Numbered from the stretch's first letter, positions 25,137 to 32,761 are shown. The stretch is DNA of 44,621 bases from Propionibacterium sp. (GCA_022837595.1 JALHFX010000010.1:1-44621), one strand, 5' to 3'. A program made the numbers and translations. The notes: generated by a model from the sequence alone, not told the origin.

Positions 25137-26459
25137 TTATTGCCTTTCGGACGGCCAACCGGTGATGGACTTACGCGCCGCGTGAAGCTGACGGATTAAC
25201 TCGCGGAGAGGCGCACAGTCAGGATAGTGACGCTTGAGCGTTCTCTCGACCTGATCGACATCATTGAGGAGGCTCAACCGCTCACTATCCTGAAGCCGCT
25301 TCCCAAAGGGCTTAGGCCGATCTCCGTGGTAATAGACGTCGAAGAACCGGGAGCTGTCGAGCTCATCCCTTGAGTATTCATGCTCCAGCCAGTTGTCGAG
25401 TTTGCTGCGCACCCTGTCCAGACGGGAACTCACTCCGGCGCGGTCGGCGCAACGCCCGATCCCCGCCTTCAGCAGCGCACCAATCTCCTCATGGACCTCC
25501 ACCGGCATTTTGCCGTTCGGCTTCCGACGGGTCTTGTCCGTGCCAAAGCCGGTCACGACAGTCGACGCGGTCGCCCTGCACAGCAGGGGATCAAGAGGCA
25601 CGGTGGCCTTCAACCCTTGCTGGATCTCAAGCGACGAGCGGAATGAAGGCCTGTAAGTCGCGGATTCGCCCTGCCATTGCGCTTCAACAACGGGCGCCGG
25701 GGCCTTGTCCAAAGCCTTGAGCATCCCGTCGGCCCGTGAAGCCAACGAATCATGCACGACAAGGAACATCACGCTACCGATATCAGGTGCATACATTCCT
25801 TGCCATGAGGCGCGCAGGATGCGATATCCATGCTTGGCAGCCCATTCAGCCCGCCGCGCCAGTTTGTCTTCATCCAGTGCAGCCGCATAGGGTTCATCAA
25901 CCCTCAGCTCAAGACCAGACTGGGGGTCAGCCCACGAAGTCATGTGATCCGCGCCGGGAAGACGTTCGCTAGGCCAAGGCTGGGCAAAATTACGAGCTGA
26001 CGCCGGTCGAAGCTTCGTAATCGCCATGAACTGAAGCTCCCGAGCCGCAGAACACAAGGCCCGTCGGGCACTCGCCTGGCTCCGATACAGCGTCTTGCTC
26101 ACCAAGTGATCAGCGGCACGACCGCGGAACTTGTCCAATGCGAATGAACGATGAAGCTCGCGAGAGCCGATCAAGGCCTGCCACGAGCACCCAAGGTTCA
26201 GGTGGAAGGTTTCACGTCCCTCGTCGATGCTGTTTCGCTCGCGCCAATATGCGGTCAGGAAGATCGTTGTCCCCTGACTGGCAACGCCATGGGACCGCGA
26301 GCCAAGGATGGATCTGGCGTTGCGATAGTTCGTGAAGCTCGCCTGCCTCGAGGCAAGATCCAGCGCATGCTGGTGGCAACAGCCAGTGGAATTACGGATG
26401 GATTTAGCGAGGCGCTTGATACCGACGATCGTCGTCGGACGGATTTCTTTGCCGTTCAT
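25137..26459 (-). CDS. DUF5623-like hypothetical protein, 440 aa
   Basis: The N-terminus RPTTIVGIKRLAKSIRN...HQHALDLASRQASFTNYRNAR resembles the DUF5623 family that is common in accessory DNA; the name is from memory and moderately sure. No enzymatic motif was seen. The ATG at 26459 is chosen because the family starts there; ATG 26477 in frame is possible, and both have poor ribosome sites. It points away from the TIR-like gene, with a gap of about 215 bases. Confidence 0.6.
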   Translation of the reverse strand: MNGKEIRPTTIVGIKRLAKSIRNSTGCCHQHALDLASRQASFTNYRNARSILGSRSHGVASQGTTIFLTAYWRERNSIDEGRETFHLNLGCSWQALIGSRELHRSFALDKFRGRAADHLVSKTLYRSQASARRALCSAARELQFMAITKLRPASARNFAQPWPSERLPGADHMTSWADPQSGLELRVDEPYAAALDEDKLARRAEWAAKHGYRILRASWQGMYAPDIGSVMFLVVHDSLASRADGMLKALDKAPAPVVEAQWQGESATYRPSFRSSLEIQQGLKATVPLDPLLCRATASTVVTGFGTDKTRRKPNGKMPVEVHEEIGALLKAGIGRCADRAGVSSRLDRVRSKLDNWLEHEYSRDELDSSRFFDVYYHGDRPKPFGKRLQDSERLSLLNDVDQVERTLKRHYPDCAPLRELIRQLHAARKSITGWPSERQ

Positions 26460-26674
26460 GTCAGGTTCCCGGCCCATATCCTGACGTCACCCGTCTACCG
26501 CCAACAGAGCCAAAGGGTCACTCATGAAGGCTGAAACCTTGAAGGCAGTGCTGTCAACAGCTTCGGTGAGACGGGTGCCCGGCACCTGCCAAGTGCCGTG
26601 GCACAATTATGCATGCCGTATGGTGCGCGCACAAGCCGCCACACTCACCCACTACTCGAACTGGTTTTCTGCGT
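26460..26674. other. intergenic region between divergent genes
   Basis: No gene is supported here. A hairpin CGGCAC-ctgccaa-GTGCCG lies near 26579-26598, 77 bases before the TIR-like gene; it might be a regulator site or terminator. No shared leader or operator copy. Confidence 0.4.
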
Positions 26675-27931
26675 ATGACTCAACACATGAAGGTCTTCTG
26701 GTCCTGGCAGAGCGACACGCTCGCCAAGCTGAACAAAGATTTCGTCAAGGCCGCTCTTAACGATGCTCTCGCTGCAGTCTCTGACGAGCTGGACCTCTCC
26801 GAAGCTGACCGCCCCGAGCTCGACCATGACACGAAGGGCGAAGCGGGTCTGGTGGAGATCGTCGCAACCATTTTCAGAAAGATCGAGGAGGCCCAGGTCT
26901 TCGTGGCCGACATCACGTTCGTAGGGAAAACGGCGTCTGGGAAACACCTGCCGAATCCGAACGTGATGATCGAACTGGGTCATGCCCTGACGTCTCGGGG
27001 CGCAGAACGCATCATCCTAGTTGCAAACGAGGCCTTCGAGTACAGACCGGAGCATCTTCCGTTCGACTTGAGACATCGCCGAGGACCGATTACCTACAAC
27101 CTCCCGGATGGAGCGACTCGAGAGCAGCGGAAGATCGAGCTGGCCAAACTCACACGGGACCTCACTGTCGCGCTACGCCGCAATCTTGGGGCAGCCGTGC
27201 AGCAGCGGACAGCAGCTACCCCGTTCAACTTGCATCCGGCACGACCTGGCGATCGCTCAACCTGGCTTGAACCGGGAGCGCAGATCCGACACCAAGACGA
27301 AATGAGCCCCACCGGAGAGAGTGAATGGGTGATCGAAGACGGTGCTCGATACTACATGCGACTTGTACCAGCAGAATGGACATCGTCTGAGTCTTCAATT
27401 GTCATTCTCCGGCGTGCTCAAGAAATGTTTGCTCTTGGACCTTGGCGTAATGGTAACTACGGGGTGAACAAGGAAGGCTTCGTTCAGGTGGGAATACTCA
27501 ACCACGAGGAACGCACCCTCATCGGCGTTTCGCAATGGTTCAAGAGGACAGGAGAAATCTGGGGCTTTAACGGAGCGGTTGCCGGCCCAAGCGCGAGACC
27601 TGGGAGGAACGGAATATCTCGCGCGACTATGATGTACGAATGGGCGAAGTATCTCAAAGGGTGCATATCGTTCTTTGAGCACTGTGAGGCTCGCCCTCCC
27701 ATAAGGGTTGAGGCTGGTGTTGTCGGCGTAGGAGATACCTATTGGACAGACTCATCCTGTGAACAGAAGAAGGCTATCGAGTCCGAGATGTACATCGAGC
27801 ACGTCAGTCGTAGCTGGGACACCAACACCCAGCACGATTTCCTTCTCAGGCTCTACAACCGACTTCGGGATGCCTACGGCGTCGCCCCCATTTCCAGCGT
27901 TGAGGAGCTTGCCAAAGAACTCGGCTGGTGA
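26675..27931 (+). CDS. TIR/nucleotide-binding-like domain protein (SWQSDT type), candidate defence gene
   Basis: 418 aa. The N-terminal about 170 residues start KVFWSWQSDTLAKLNKDFV and continue with ELDHDTKGEAGLVEIVATIFRKIEEAQVFVADITFV...PNPNVMIELGHAL...ERIILVANEAF and LPFDLRHRRGPITY. This arrangement is a recurrent TIR-like/deoxyribosyltransferase-like nucleotide-binding domain in bacterial conflict genes. The C-terminal 240 residues are unassigned and may sense the trigger. It is one of few plus-strand genes in the middle of the window, has lower GC in its second half than its neighbours, and has its own terminator, all suggesting a separate acquisition. ATG 26687 is an alternative start; neither has a clear ribosome site. 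Confidence 0.7.
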   Translation: MTQHMKVFWSWQSDTLAKLNKDFVKAALNDALAAVSDELDLSEADRPELDHDTKGEAGLVEIVATIFRKIEEAQVFVADITFVGKTASGKHLPNPNVMIELGHALTSRGAERIILVANEAFEYRPEHLPFDLRHRRGPITYNLPDGATREQRKIELAKLTRDLTVALRRNLGAAVQQRTAATPFNLHPARPGDRSTWLEPGAQIRHQDEMSPTGESEWVIEDGARYYMRLVPAEWTSSESSIVILRRAQEMFALGPWRNGNYGVNKEGFVQVGILNHEERTLIGVSQWFKRTGEIWGFNGAVAGPSARPGRNGISRATMMYEWAKYLKGCISFFEHCEARPPIRVEAGVVGVGDTYWTDSSCEQKKAIESEMYIEHVSRSWDTNTQHDFLLRLYNRLRDAYGVAPISSVEELAKELGW

Positions 27932-27969
27932 GGGTCACGGGGCATCTGCACTCCCATCGCGGTAAACGA

Positions 27970-28003
27970 GAAAGCCCCGACCTTGTTTCGGCCGGGGCTT
28001 TCA
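27970..28003. terminator. bidirectional rho-independent terminator
   Basis: GAAAGCCCCG/CGGGGCTTTC with inner GCC pairs, between the convergent TIR-like gene and the 65-aa gene. Confidence 0.88.
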
Positions 28004-28005
28004 AA

Positions 28006-28203
28006 TCACCCTTGGTCTAGCACCTGCTGCTGAGGCATGTTGCCCTCAACCCAGGTCGTAGTGGCGTCGATGCATGCTCGTTCGAACGCCATGTGGGCAT
28101 CGGGCGGGAAGTCGCCCGACCTCACCTCCGGGAAAGCAGCCGCAATCGACGCCCAGAAGGCTTCCTGAGCGGCTGCGGCCGCATTTTCGATTCTCTCTTC
28201 CAT
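28006..28203 (-). CDS. hypothetical protein, 65 aa
   Basis: Starts MEERIENAAAAAQEAFWASI; an acidic helical small protein. Unknown. Start fixed by a short-form leader hairpin; ends at the terminator. Confidence 0.6.
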   Translation of the reverse strand: MEERIENAAAAAQEAFWASIAAAFPEVRSGDFPPDAHMAFERACIDATTTWVEGNMPQQQVLDQG

Positions 28204-28265
28204 GGTGCTTCCTATGTGAAGCCCTTGGGACCGCCACGAGGGACGGTTCCCCTCGGGCGGATTTG
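28204..28265 (-). promoter_or_regulatory. short-form structured leader
   Basis: GCTTC-acata-GGAAGC hairpin over the ribosome site, preceded by a CCCGAGGGG-type repeat. Confidence 0.62.
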
Positions 28266-28271
28266 TTGTGG

Positions 28272-29174
28272 TCAGACGATCCGGTAGCCGTAGGTCTGAC
28301 TCAGCTCCTGGGCGTAGGCGTCGGCGAGCGGGCGTGTGGCGAAATCACCCACACACTCGACCCCACCTTCTTTCCGGTGCAGATACACCGACCAGAAGAC
28401 CGGATTGACGTCATCGACCTCGATCTCGGTCTTACCCGTGCTGGGGTCACGGTCCACCACACGCACACCATGAATCTCGATCGCGTCGTAGATCTGCGGC
28501 GCGTCGCCGATGATCGCCGTTGCGTAGCGTGCATTGCCCGGAAGCGCTTCTCCGAGAGCGACCAGTTCATCCTGGATACCCATGCGCTTTGCGTTCAGAG
28601 CGCCAAGCGCAGCTTCCATCTCAGGCTGAGTACCCAGACTCCCGATCGCCTCCTGGAGTGAGAACGCCGCCTTGTCGAGCGTCTCGAGCTTCTCGCGCAG
28701 CCGACCGATTGCCGCCAGGTGCGAGTTGCCCTCCTCCACCACCTCGAAGCCAACGAGACGGTAGAGATCGTTCCAGGCAGCGCCACACTCGGGGCAGGTC
28801 ACCTCCTGGGTTGCCGTTTGGCCATCCACTTCGATACTGCCACCCTGCGGATCAGCGCAGCCGCACATCGGACATGTGCTGAAATCGTGGCTGGCGTAGC
28901 GCCGCTGGGCATCATTGCCCTTGGCGGCTTCGGCCCGCAGTAGCCCCAGCTCGGACTTCATCGGCGAAACCGCAATGCCTTCTGCAACCAGCGTCTCGTT
29001 CAGGTGTGCCAGCGCGGTGGCCAGCGCAAGGCTAATGCCGTAGGTCTCCACGGGGTCGACTTCGAATCGACCACACTCCGAGATGAGCGGATTGGTGATG
29101 TTGAGCTCATTAACGACGATGGCCACTTGTGGGCGACCGTCTTCGTTCTTCGTGACAATGGGATTGTGATGCAT
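28272..29174 (-). CDS. hypothetical zinc-ribbon protein, 300 aa
   Basis: Starts MHHNPIVTKNEDGRPQVAIV. Two Cys pairs about 25 residues apart (TCPMCGCADPQ and TCPECGAAW) form a probable zinc ribbon in the middle, followed by a coiled-coil helix (HLAAIGRLREKLETLDKAAF). Family not recognised; the ribbon points to nucleic acid or protein binding. A perfect leader hairpin fixes the ATG at 29174. Confidence 0.66.
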   Translation of the reverse strand: MHHNPIVTKNEDGRPQVAIVVNELNITNPLISECGRFEVDPVETYGISLALATALAHLNETLVAEGIAVSPMKSELGLLRAEAAKGNDAQRRYASHDFSTCPMCGCADPQGGSIEVDGQTATQEVTCPECGAAWNDLYRLVGFEVVEEGNSHLAAIGRLREKLETLDKAAFSLQEAIGSLGTQPEMEAALGALNAKRMGIQDELVALGEALPGNARYATAIIGDAPQIYDAIEIHGVRVVDRDPSTGKTEIEVDDVNPVFWSVYLHRKEGGVECVGDFATRPLADAYAQELSQTYGYRIV

Positions 29175-29235
29175 GATTTTCTCCTGGTTGATGCAGGAGA
29201 ACCCGCCCGCAGAGGGACAGGCCCCCTGCGGGTGG
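29175..29235 (-). promoter_or_regulatory. short-form structured leader
   Basis: TTCTCCTG-catcaac-CAGGAGAA, a perfect 8-bp stem that contains the ribosome site; preceded by CCCGCAGGGG/CTCTGCGGG. Confidence 0.72.
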
Positions 29236-29258
29236 TCGAGGCGCCTGGGCGCCACGTT

Positions 29259-29642
29259 TTAAGCGAGTCCGACTTCTTGGGCGGCCCTTGCTGCGCCACG
29301 CAACGACTTGGCGGGCAGAGAACCGAGCACCTGCGTCTTGCCGTCTCGTTGGAAATACTCCTGCGTCACGGGCAACCACATCCGCTTGTTCAAGCAGAAC
29401 CTGGTGTCCTTGGCGAGGAACGCCGCATCCTGGCACCGGACGGTGAACTCACCTGGCGCGTTGCGGCTTGTCTGCTGGCTCGTACCGTAGGCCACCAGAA
29501 CCTCAAGGGTTCCATCGGGGCGACGATTCTCTGCCAGCAGCAGTACAGGTCTGAACTTCGGACCGGGCGCGCAAGCGTGCTCGGATTCCGGCATCCAGGC
29601 CATGACAATGGCCCCAGGGAACGGGGCGAAGAGATCGTTCAC
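29259..29642 (-). CDS. PemK/MazF-like toxin
   Basis: 127 aa, GTG start with GAGGAG. The N-terminus FPGAIVMAWMPESEH...PGPKFRPVLLLAE matches the PxxG...KxRPxLV pattern of PemK/MazF ribonuclease toxins, though the loop is longer than usual. In that family the toxin cleaves mRNA at short sequences and is neutralised by the product of the gene in front. Here a 72-aa gene ends 29 bases upstream, in the usual antitoxin-first order. The family call is moderately sure. Confidence 0.6.
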   Translation of the reverse strand: MNDLFAPFPGAIVMAWMPESEHACAPGPKFRPVLLLAENRRPDGTLEVLVAYGTSQQTSRNAPGEFTVRCQDAAFLAKDTRFCLNKRMWLPVTQEYFQRDGKTQVLGSLPAKSLRGAARAAQEVGLA

Positions 29643-29671
29643 GATTGCTCCTCGCCCCGATTGCTCAGGGC

Positions 29672-29890
29672 TTAGTCTGTTGGTTTGTAGACTCCGGTCG
29701 CGACGAAGACCTCGGTGAGCGTCTTCGGCTTGAACCCCTCGGGCGGATCCTTCAATCCGTAGTCCCCGAGGTACGCGTTGATCGCGCGCTTGATCAGGTC
29801 TTCGGGCGTAATCCCGTGTTCCTTCGCAAGCGCGGCGATGTGGTCTGGGGTTGCGTCGTAGTCCGGGTACTCGATCTTCAGTGTCGGCAT
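29672..29890 (-). CDS. probable antitoxin, 72 aa
   Basis: ATG at 29890 with a full AAGGAGGTGAT ribosome site (ATG 29896 is too close to it). Starts MPTLKIEYPDYDATPDHIAA; residues 15-45 (HIAALAKEHGITPEDLIKRAINAYLGDYG) look like a helix-turn-helix or ribbon-helix-helix part, with an acidic-basic C-terminal tail that could wrap the toxin. It precedes the MazF-like gene. Strong ribosome site fits antitoxin excess. Confidence 0.58.
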   Translation of the reverse strand: MPTLKIEYPDYDATPDHIAALAKEHGITPEDLIKRAINAYLGDYGLKDPPEGFKPKTLTEVFVATGVYKPTD

Positions 29891-29955
29891 GGCCATCACC
29901 TCCTTCGAGAACAAGACTACGTCACTTCCCCTTCGTTGCAAGATGCAGCTTCCGA

Positions 29956-30078
29956 TCACACTTCCCCCCGAACACGCTGGAAGAGGCATTCGACCTTCCA
30001 GCGGAGCTGGTCGATCAAGCCCCAGTTACGGGCCTTCGGGAGAACGACGGAGTCGGATTTCATGACGAGTGCGCACAT
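29956..30078 (-). CDS. microprotein, 40 aa, with a full leader
   Basis: MCALVMKSDSVVLPKARNWG then a Trp/Arg-rich end. Too short for similarity, but the start codon lies exactly where the shared leader's ribosome-site hairpin ends, so it is probably translated. A strong promoter and the longest leader of the set precede it. Confidence 0.58.
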   Translation of the reverse strand: MCALVMKSDSVVLPKARNWGLIDQLRWKVECLFQRVRGEV

Positions 30079-30349
30079 GGTGAATCTCCAAGGTATGCCG
30101 GGAGACACCATGCCCCGAGGGACAAGTGCCCCCGAAGGTTGAAATGCTGATGAAGGTCAGCTCCTGTCGTCGTGGTCCGCAATGGACACACAAAGAACGC
30201 TGGCGGCGCACGAAAGCGCACAGGGGTAGCCTCCTGGCGAGGCAACTAGCCTTGTGCTCCTTCGAGCAAATGCGGGACAGGTGCTGCAGTTGATGGGCTG
30301 GGTTTGGCCAATGGCCCGGTTTTATCCAGCTACCGGCGCTCTAGCGAGC
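30079..30349 (-). promoter_or_regulatory. extended structured leader (about 270 bases)
   Basis: 5' hairpin GCTC/GAGC, GGTAGCTGG, inner hairpin GGCC-at-GGCC, AACCCAGCC, then an extra region of about 110 bases without a recognisable gene, a GTCC-attgc-GGAC hairpin, CCCC/GGGG-type repeats, and GGTGTCTCC against GGAGATTCACC at the start codon. Longer than all other copies. Confidence 0.7.
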
Positions 30350-30363
30350 GGCTTTGATTGGAG

Positions 30364-30392
30364 ATTCTATGGGCATTTGGCGGACGTGCCAA
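30364..30392 (-). promoter_or_regulatory. sigma70-like promoter
   Basis: TTGGCA, 17-base spacer, TAGAAT: the best promoter match among the leader genes. Confidence 0.65.
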
Positions 30393-30418
30393 GCCGGTCG
30401 CGTCCGCCACTTCGACGC

Positions 30419-30694
30419 TCAGCGGGACACAGCGTCCTTGAAACCCTTGCCCGCGGTGAACTTGGGACGAACGCCGGCGGCGATCGTGACGGGCTGACCA
30501 GTCTGCGGGTTACGGCCCTGACGCTCGGGGGTCTTGAGGGCTTCGAAGGTGCCGAAGCCGACCAGGGCCACCTTGTCGCCATTGGCCACTGCTTTTTGGA
30601 TGTTCTCGATAACCGAGACCACAGCGGCCTTGGCTGCGGTCTTGCTCAGGCCAGCATCGGCCGCAACTGCTTCGATCAGCTCTTCACGATTCAT
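30419..30694 (-). CDS. hup: HU family DNA-binding protein
   Basis: 91 aa, full length. MNREELIEAVAADAGLSKTAAKAAVVSVIENIQKAV, then VALVGFGTFEALKTPERQGRNPQTGQPVTIAAGVRPKFTAGKGFKDAV: the GFG turn, the RxGRNPxTG arm and KFxxGKxFKDAV are the standard HU signature. It dimerises and bends DNA; a plasmid copy can substitute for host HU. ATG 30694 has GGAG upstream. Its promoter (TTGAAG-N16-TATAAA) lies beside operator-like copy d. Confidence 0.95.
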   Translation of the reverse strand: MNREELIEAVAADAGLSKTAAKAAVVSVIENIQKAVANGDKVALVGFGTFEALKTPERQGRNPQTGQPVTIAAGVRPKFTAGKGFKDAVSR

Positions 30695-30738
30695 AGACAC
30701 TCTCCGTTTATTGACAGGCAACTTGCCAGCAACGCCAT

Positions 30739-30766
30739 TTATACCGGAGCTTGGCGAACCTTCAAG
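30739..30766 (-). promoter_or_regulatory. hup promoter
   Basis: TTGAAG, 16-base spacer, TATAAA. The -35 is 4 bases from operator-like repeat copy d. Confidence 0.65.
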
Positions 30767-30770
30767 CCTC

Positions 30771-30799
30771 GCAAAACACGGGTTTCAGGCACTTTTACA
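30771..30799. promoter_or_regulatory. operator-like inverted repeat, copy d
   Basis: CGCAAAACA then ACTTTTACA, with 15 rather than 16 bases between the A and T tracts; directly upstream of the hup -35. Confidence 0.6.
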
Positions 30800-30811
30800 C
30801 GCGGAAAAGAT

Positions 30812-30848
30812 AAACCCGGCCACCCCCTTTCGGGGATTGGCCGGGTCT
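30812..30848 (-). terminator. rho-independent terminator
   Basis: ACCCGGCCA/TGGCCGGGT with an inner CCCC/GGGG, followed in minus sense by TTTATCTTTT; ends the 100-aa gene. Confidence 0.8.
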
Positions 30849-30872
30849 AGTCGCTACGCGATCATTGGTGAG

Positions 30873-31175
30873 CTACTTAACGGTGCCCGCGAACGAACCC
30901 CGATCCTTGCCGTCCAGAAGCGACACGGTGACCCATGCGGACTGGTCGTGCGACCACCAGGTCACACGTGGCTTGTCTGCCGATGGAACCAGTGCCTTCC
31001 AGGTTCCGGGCATCACGCCCTTGTTGCGACGAAAAAGCACGAACGCGATCTGAGCCGCGGCCTTCGCCGCCTGGCGCGCACTGGGGAAGATGATCCCGGG
31101 GCTTGCGCTGATGCCGCAGGGTGCGTCGCCTTGCAATGCCGCTTTGGGGATTCCAAACTCGACGATGGCCTTCAT
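30873..31175 (-). CDS. hypothetical protein, 100 aa
   Basis: ATG at 31175 with GAGGAGAG. Starts MKAIVEFGIPKAALQGDAPC; contains an Ala-rich helix (SARQAAKAAAQIAFVLFRR) and a Trp-rich strand region. Unknown. Begins 10 bases after the stop of the 265-aa gene, so cotranscribed with it. Confidence 0.62.
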   Translation of the reverse strand: MKAIVEFGIPKAALQGDAPCGISASPGIIFPSARQAAKAAAQIAFVLFRRNKGVMPGTWKALVPSADKPRVTWWSHDQSAWVTVSLLDGKDRGSFAGTVK

Positions 31176-31185
31176 GGCTCTCTCC

Positions 31186-31983
31186 TCAAGCGTCTTCGCT
31201 TGCATACGGAGAGACGTTCCGCGTGCCACACTCGCCGCATTCATCGTCCACCTGGCACTCCCACTCATCGCTCCACTCACTGCTGCAGTTGGGGCACTTA
31301 TAGTGATTGAGAAATCGCTGGGCTTGCTGCTCTTCCTCATCCTCGCCGAAGGTCGCCTCGATGGCTTCGCGCTTTTGCTGCTCACTCATCGAACCCCAAG
31401 CGACAGCGCCGATGTCCTGGTGCTCCCGGACATGGGCAAGCGCTGCCGAAAGGGCTGCACTTCGGGCCTCGGAAGGATCGTCGTACGAGATCTCGGAACC
31501 TTCCCCGCGAAGGAAGTAGCAGAACCGTCCAGCCTGGTCTGCGTCTTCCTTGACCTCGATGGCACCACGCGCCTGCAATGCATGCACGACTGAGGCCGGT
31601 TCAGCCGCAGTGCTCTGGTGTGCATCCAATGCGCGGATCTCGATCGCGTCGATGTTCGTTTCGACATCGAGATACTCGTCCTTCCACGGCTCGAACGTTT
31701 CCTCCAGATACTCCTGGAAGTCGTCCTGACCAAAAGGAATGAAGGGGTCGACAGCGAACACGTACGGGGAGACTCCCGAATCGTGCGTGTGCAAACCGAC
31801 GACGAGCGTCGGCGTGTTTCGCTCAAGCTCCAGGGCGGCCGCATAAAGCACCTCAAGAGTGGCCTTATCGACGACGACCTGCTCCTCAGCGCCCGGCACC
31901 TCGGCAGCCTCGCGGTACAGCGCGCGGATCTGCTCGATCACCGGGAAGACGCGACGCGCCGGAAAGATCTTGTTGTTGCTCAT
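31186..31983 (-). CDS. hypothetical protein with C-terminal zinc ribbon, 265 aa
   Basis: Starts MSNNKIFPARRVFPVIEQIR. Acidic body; the C-terminus has YKCPNCSSEWSDEWECQ and DDECGECGTRN, a four-Cys zinc ribbon. The segment SEQQKREAIEATFGEDEEEQQAQ is helical. Family unknown. Full-length leader fixes the ATG at 31983. Confidence 0.66.
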   Translation of the reverse strand: MSNNKIFPARRVFPVIEQIRALYREAAEVPGAEEQVVVDKATLEVLYAAALELERNTPTLVVGLHTHDSGVSPYVFAVDPFIPFGQDDFQEYLEETFEPWKDEYLDVETNIDAIEIRALDAHQSTAAEPASVVHALQARGAIEVKEDADQAGRFCYFLRGEGSEISYDDPSEARSAALSAALAHVREHQDIGAVAWGSMSEQQKREAIEATFGEDEEEQQAQRFLNHYKCPNCSSEWSDEWECQVDDECGECGTRNVSPYASEDA

Positions 31984-32110
31984 GGTGGTTCTCCTTGGTC
32001 GTTGCGGAAAAGCACCATGCCCAGGGGGACAGGTGCCCCGCGGTGGGTTGTGGAATGCTGGGTTCGGCAAGATGCCCGGTCTGGTCCAGCTACCGCTTTG
32101 GCCAAAGGCC
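31984..32110 (-). promoter_or_regulatory. full-length structured mRNA leader
   Basis: 5' hairpin GGCC/GGCC, GGTAGCTGG, inner hairpin GGCA-tct-TGCC, GAACCCAGC, CCCCGC-type and ribosome-site hairpins. The GTCC/GGAC hairpin is missing here. Confidence 0.74.
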
Positions 32111-32116
32111 GAGAAG

Positions 32117-32132
32117 ACGTTTCCGGAAACGT
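32117..32132. repeat. ACGTTTCCGGAAACGT palindrome, copy 3
   Basis: Perfect 16-base palindrome, 6 bases upstream of the leader of the 265-aa gene; contains GTTTCCGGAAAC. Confidence 0.6.
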
Positions 32133-32167
32133 GCTGGCGTTTTCGGAATAGCCCTCATTGGGCAAGG

Positions 32168-32193
32168 GCCCGAGCCCCGGAAGGGACTCGGGT
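32168..32193. terminator. possible terminator hairpin
   Basis: CCCGAG/CTCGGG with inner CCC/GGG pairs, 8 bases after the stop at 32201; no clear T-run in minus sense. Confidence 0.4.
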
Positions 32194-32200
32194 TTGCCTG

Positions 32201-32761
32201 TCACATCAGACGCCCCATCTTCACGACTCGGGTCACCGAGCCGCTGACAAGACGAACGCGATCGCCAGGACGCAGCGACGCCGCATCCTGATCGATCTCT
32301 TGGGTGACGGCGATCACGTTGCCTCGGTCGAGAGCAACGATGATCTCCAACGCCTGACGCTCTTCACGACCGACGTGCTCACCGATCGCCTGACCGGCCA
32401 GCGCGCCCAGGGCGCCACCGACCAACGAAGCGATTTGCTTGCCGCTGCCATTGCCGACCTTTCGGGCAGCAATGGCACCCACAGCGCCGCCGAGACCCGC
32501 CCCGATGTACTGGGACGCTTGGCCACGGGTGCTGATCGTCACGACGCGCATATCCTCGACGCGGCCCGTGACGACCTGCTGGACGCTACGCGCGTCCGCC
32601 GTGCCGTAGTCCGACCCACGGTAGGTGACCGATCCGCCGGTGTTGTTGCTCCAGTAGCCACCGGAGCTTCCGCCCCAGTAGCCGCCAGAGCCGAACTGCG
32701 CGAAGGCGGAGGACGAACCCAGTGCGATGAGGGTGAGCAGGGTGAAGACGATCTTTTGCAT
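32201..32761 (-). CDS. glycine-zipper 2TM outer-membrane-type protein (SlyB/17-kDa-like)
   Basis: 186 aa. Signal peptide MQKIVFTLLTLIALGSSSAF (cut after AFA; no lipobox Cys), a Gly/Ser/Tyr/Trp-rich start, then YIGAGLGGAVGAIAARKVG and IASLVGGALGALAGQAIGE, the paired GxxxG helices of the glycine-zipper family, and a C-terminal strand domain (EIIVALDRGNVIAVTQEID) typical of it. Such proteins sit in the outer membrane; their role is unclear. Leader hairpin fixes the start. Confidence 0.82.
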   Translation of the reverse strand: MQKIVFTLLTLIALGSSSAFAQFGSGGYWGGSSGGYWSNNTGGSVTYRGSDYGTADARSVQQVVTGRVEDMRVVTISTRGQASQYIGAGLGGAVGAIAARKVGNGSGKQIASLVGGALGALAGQAIGEHVGREERQALEIIVALDRGNVIAVTQEIDQDAASLRPGDRVRLVSGSVTRVVKMGRLM

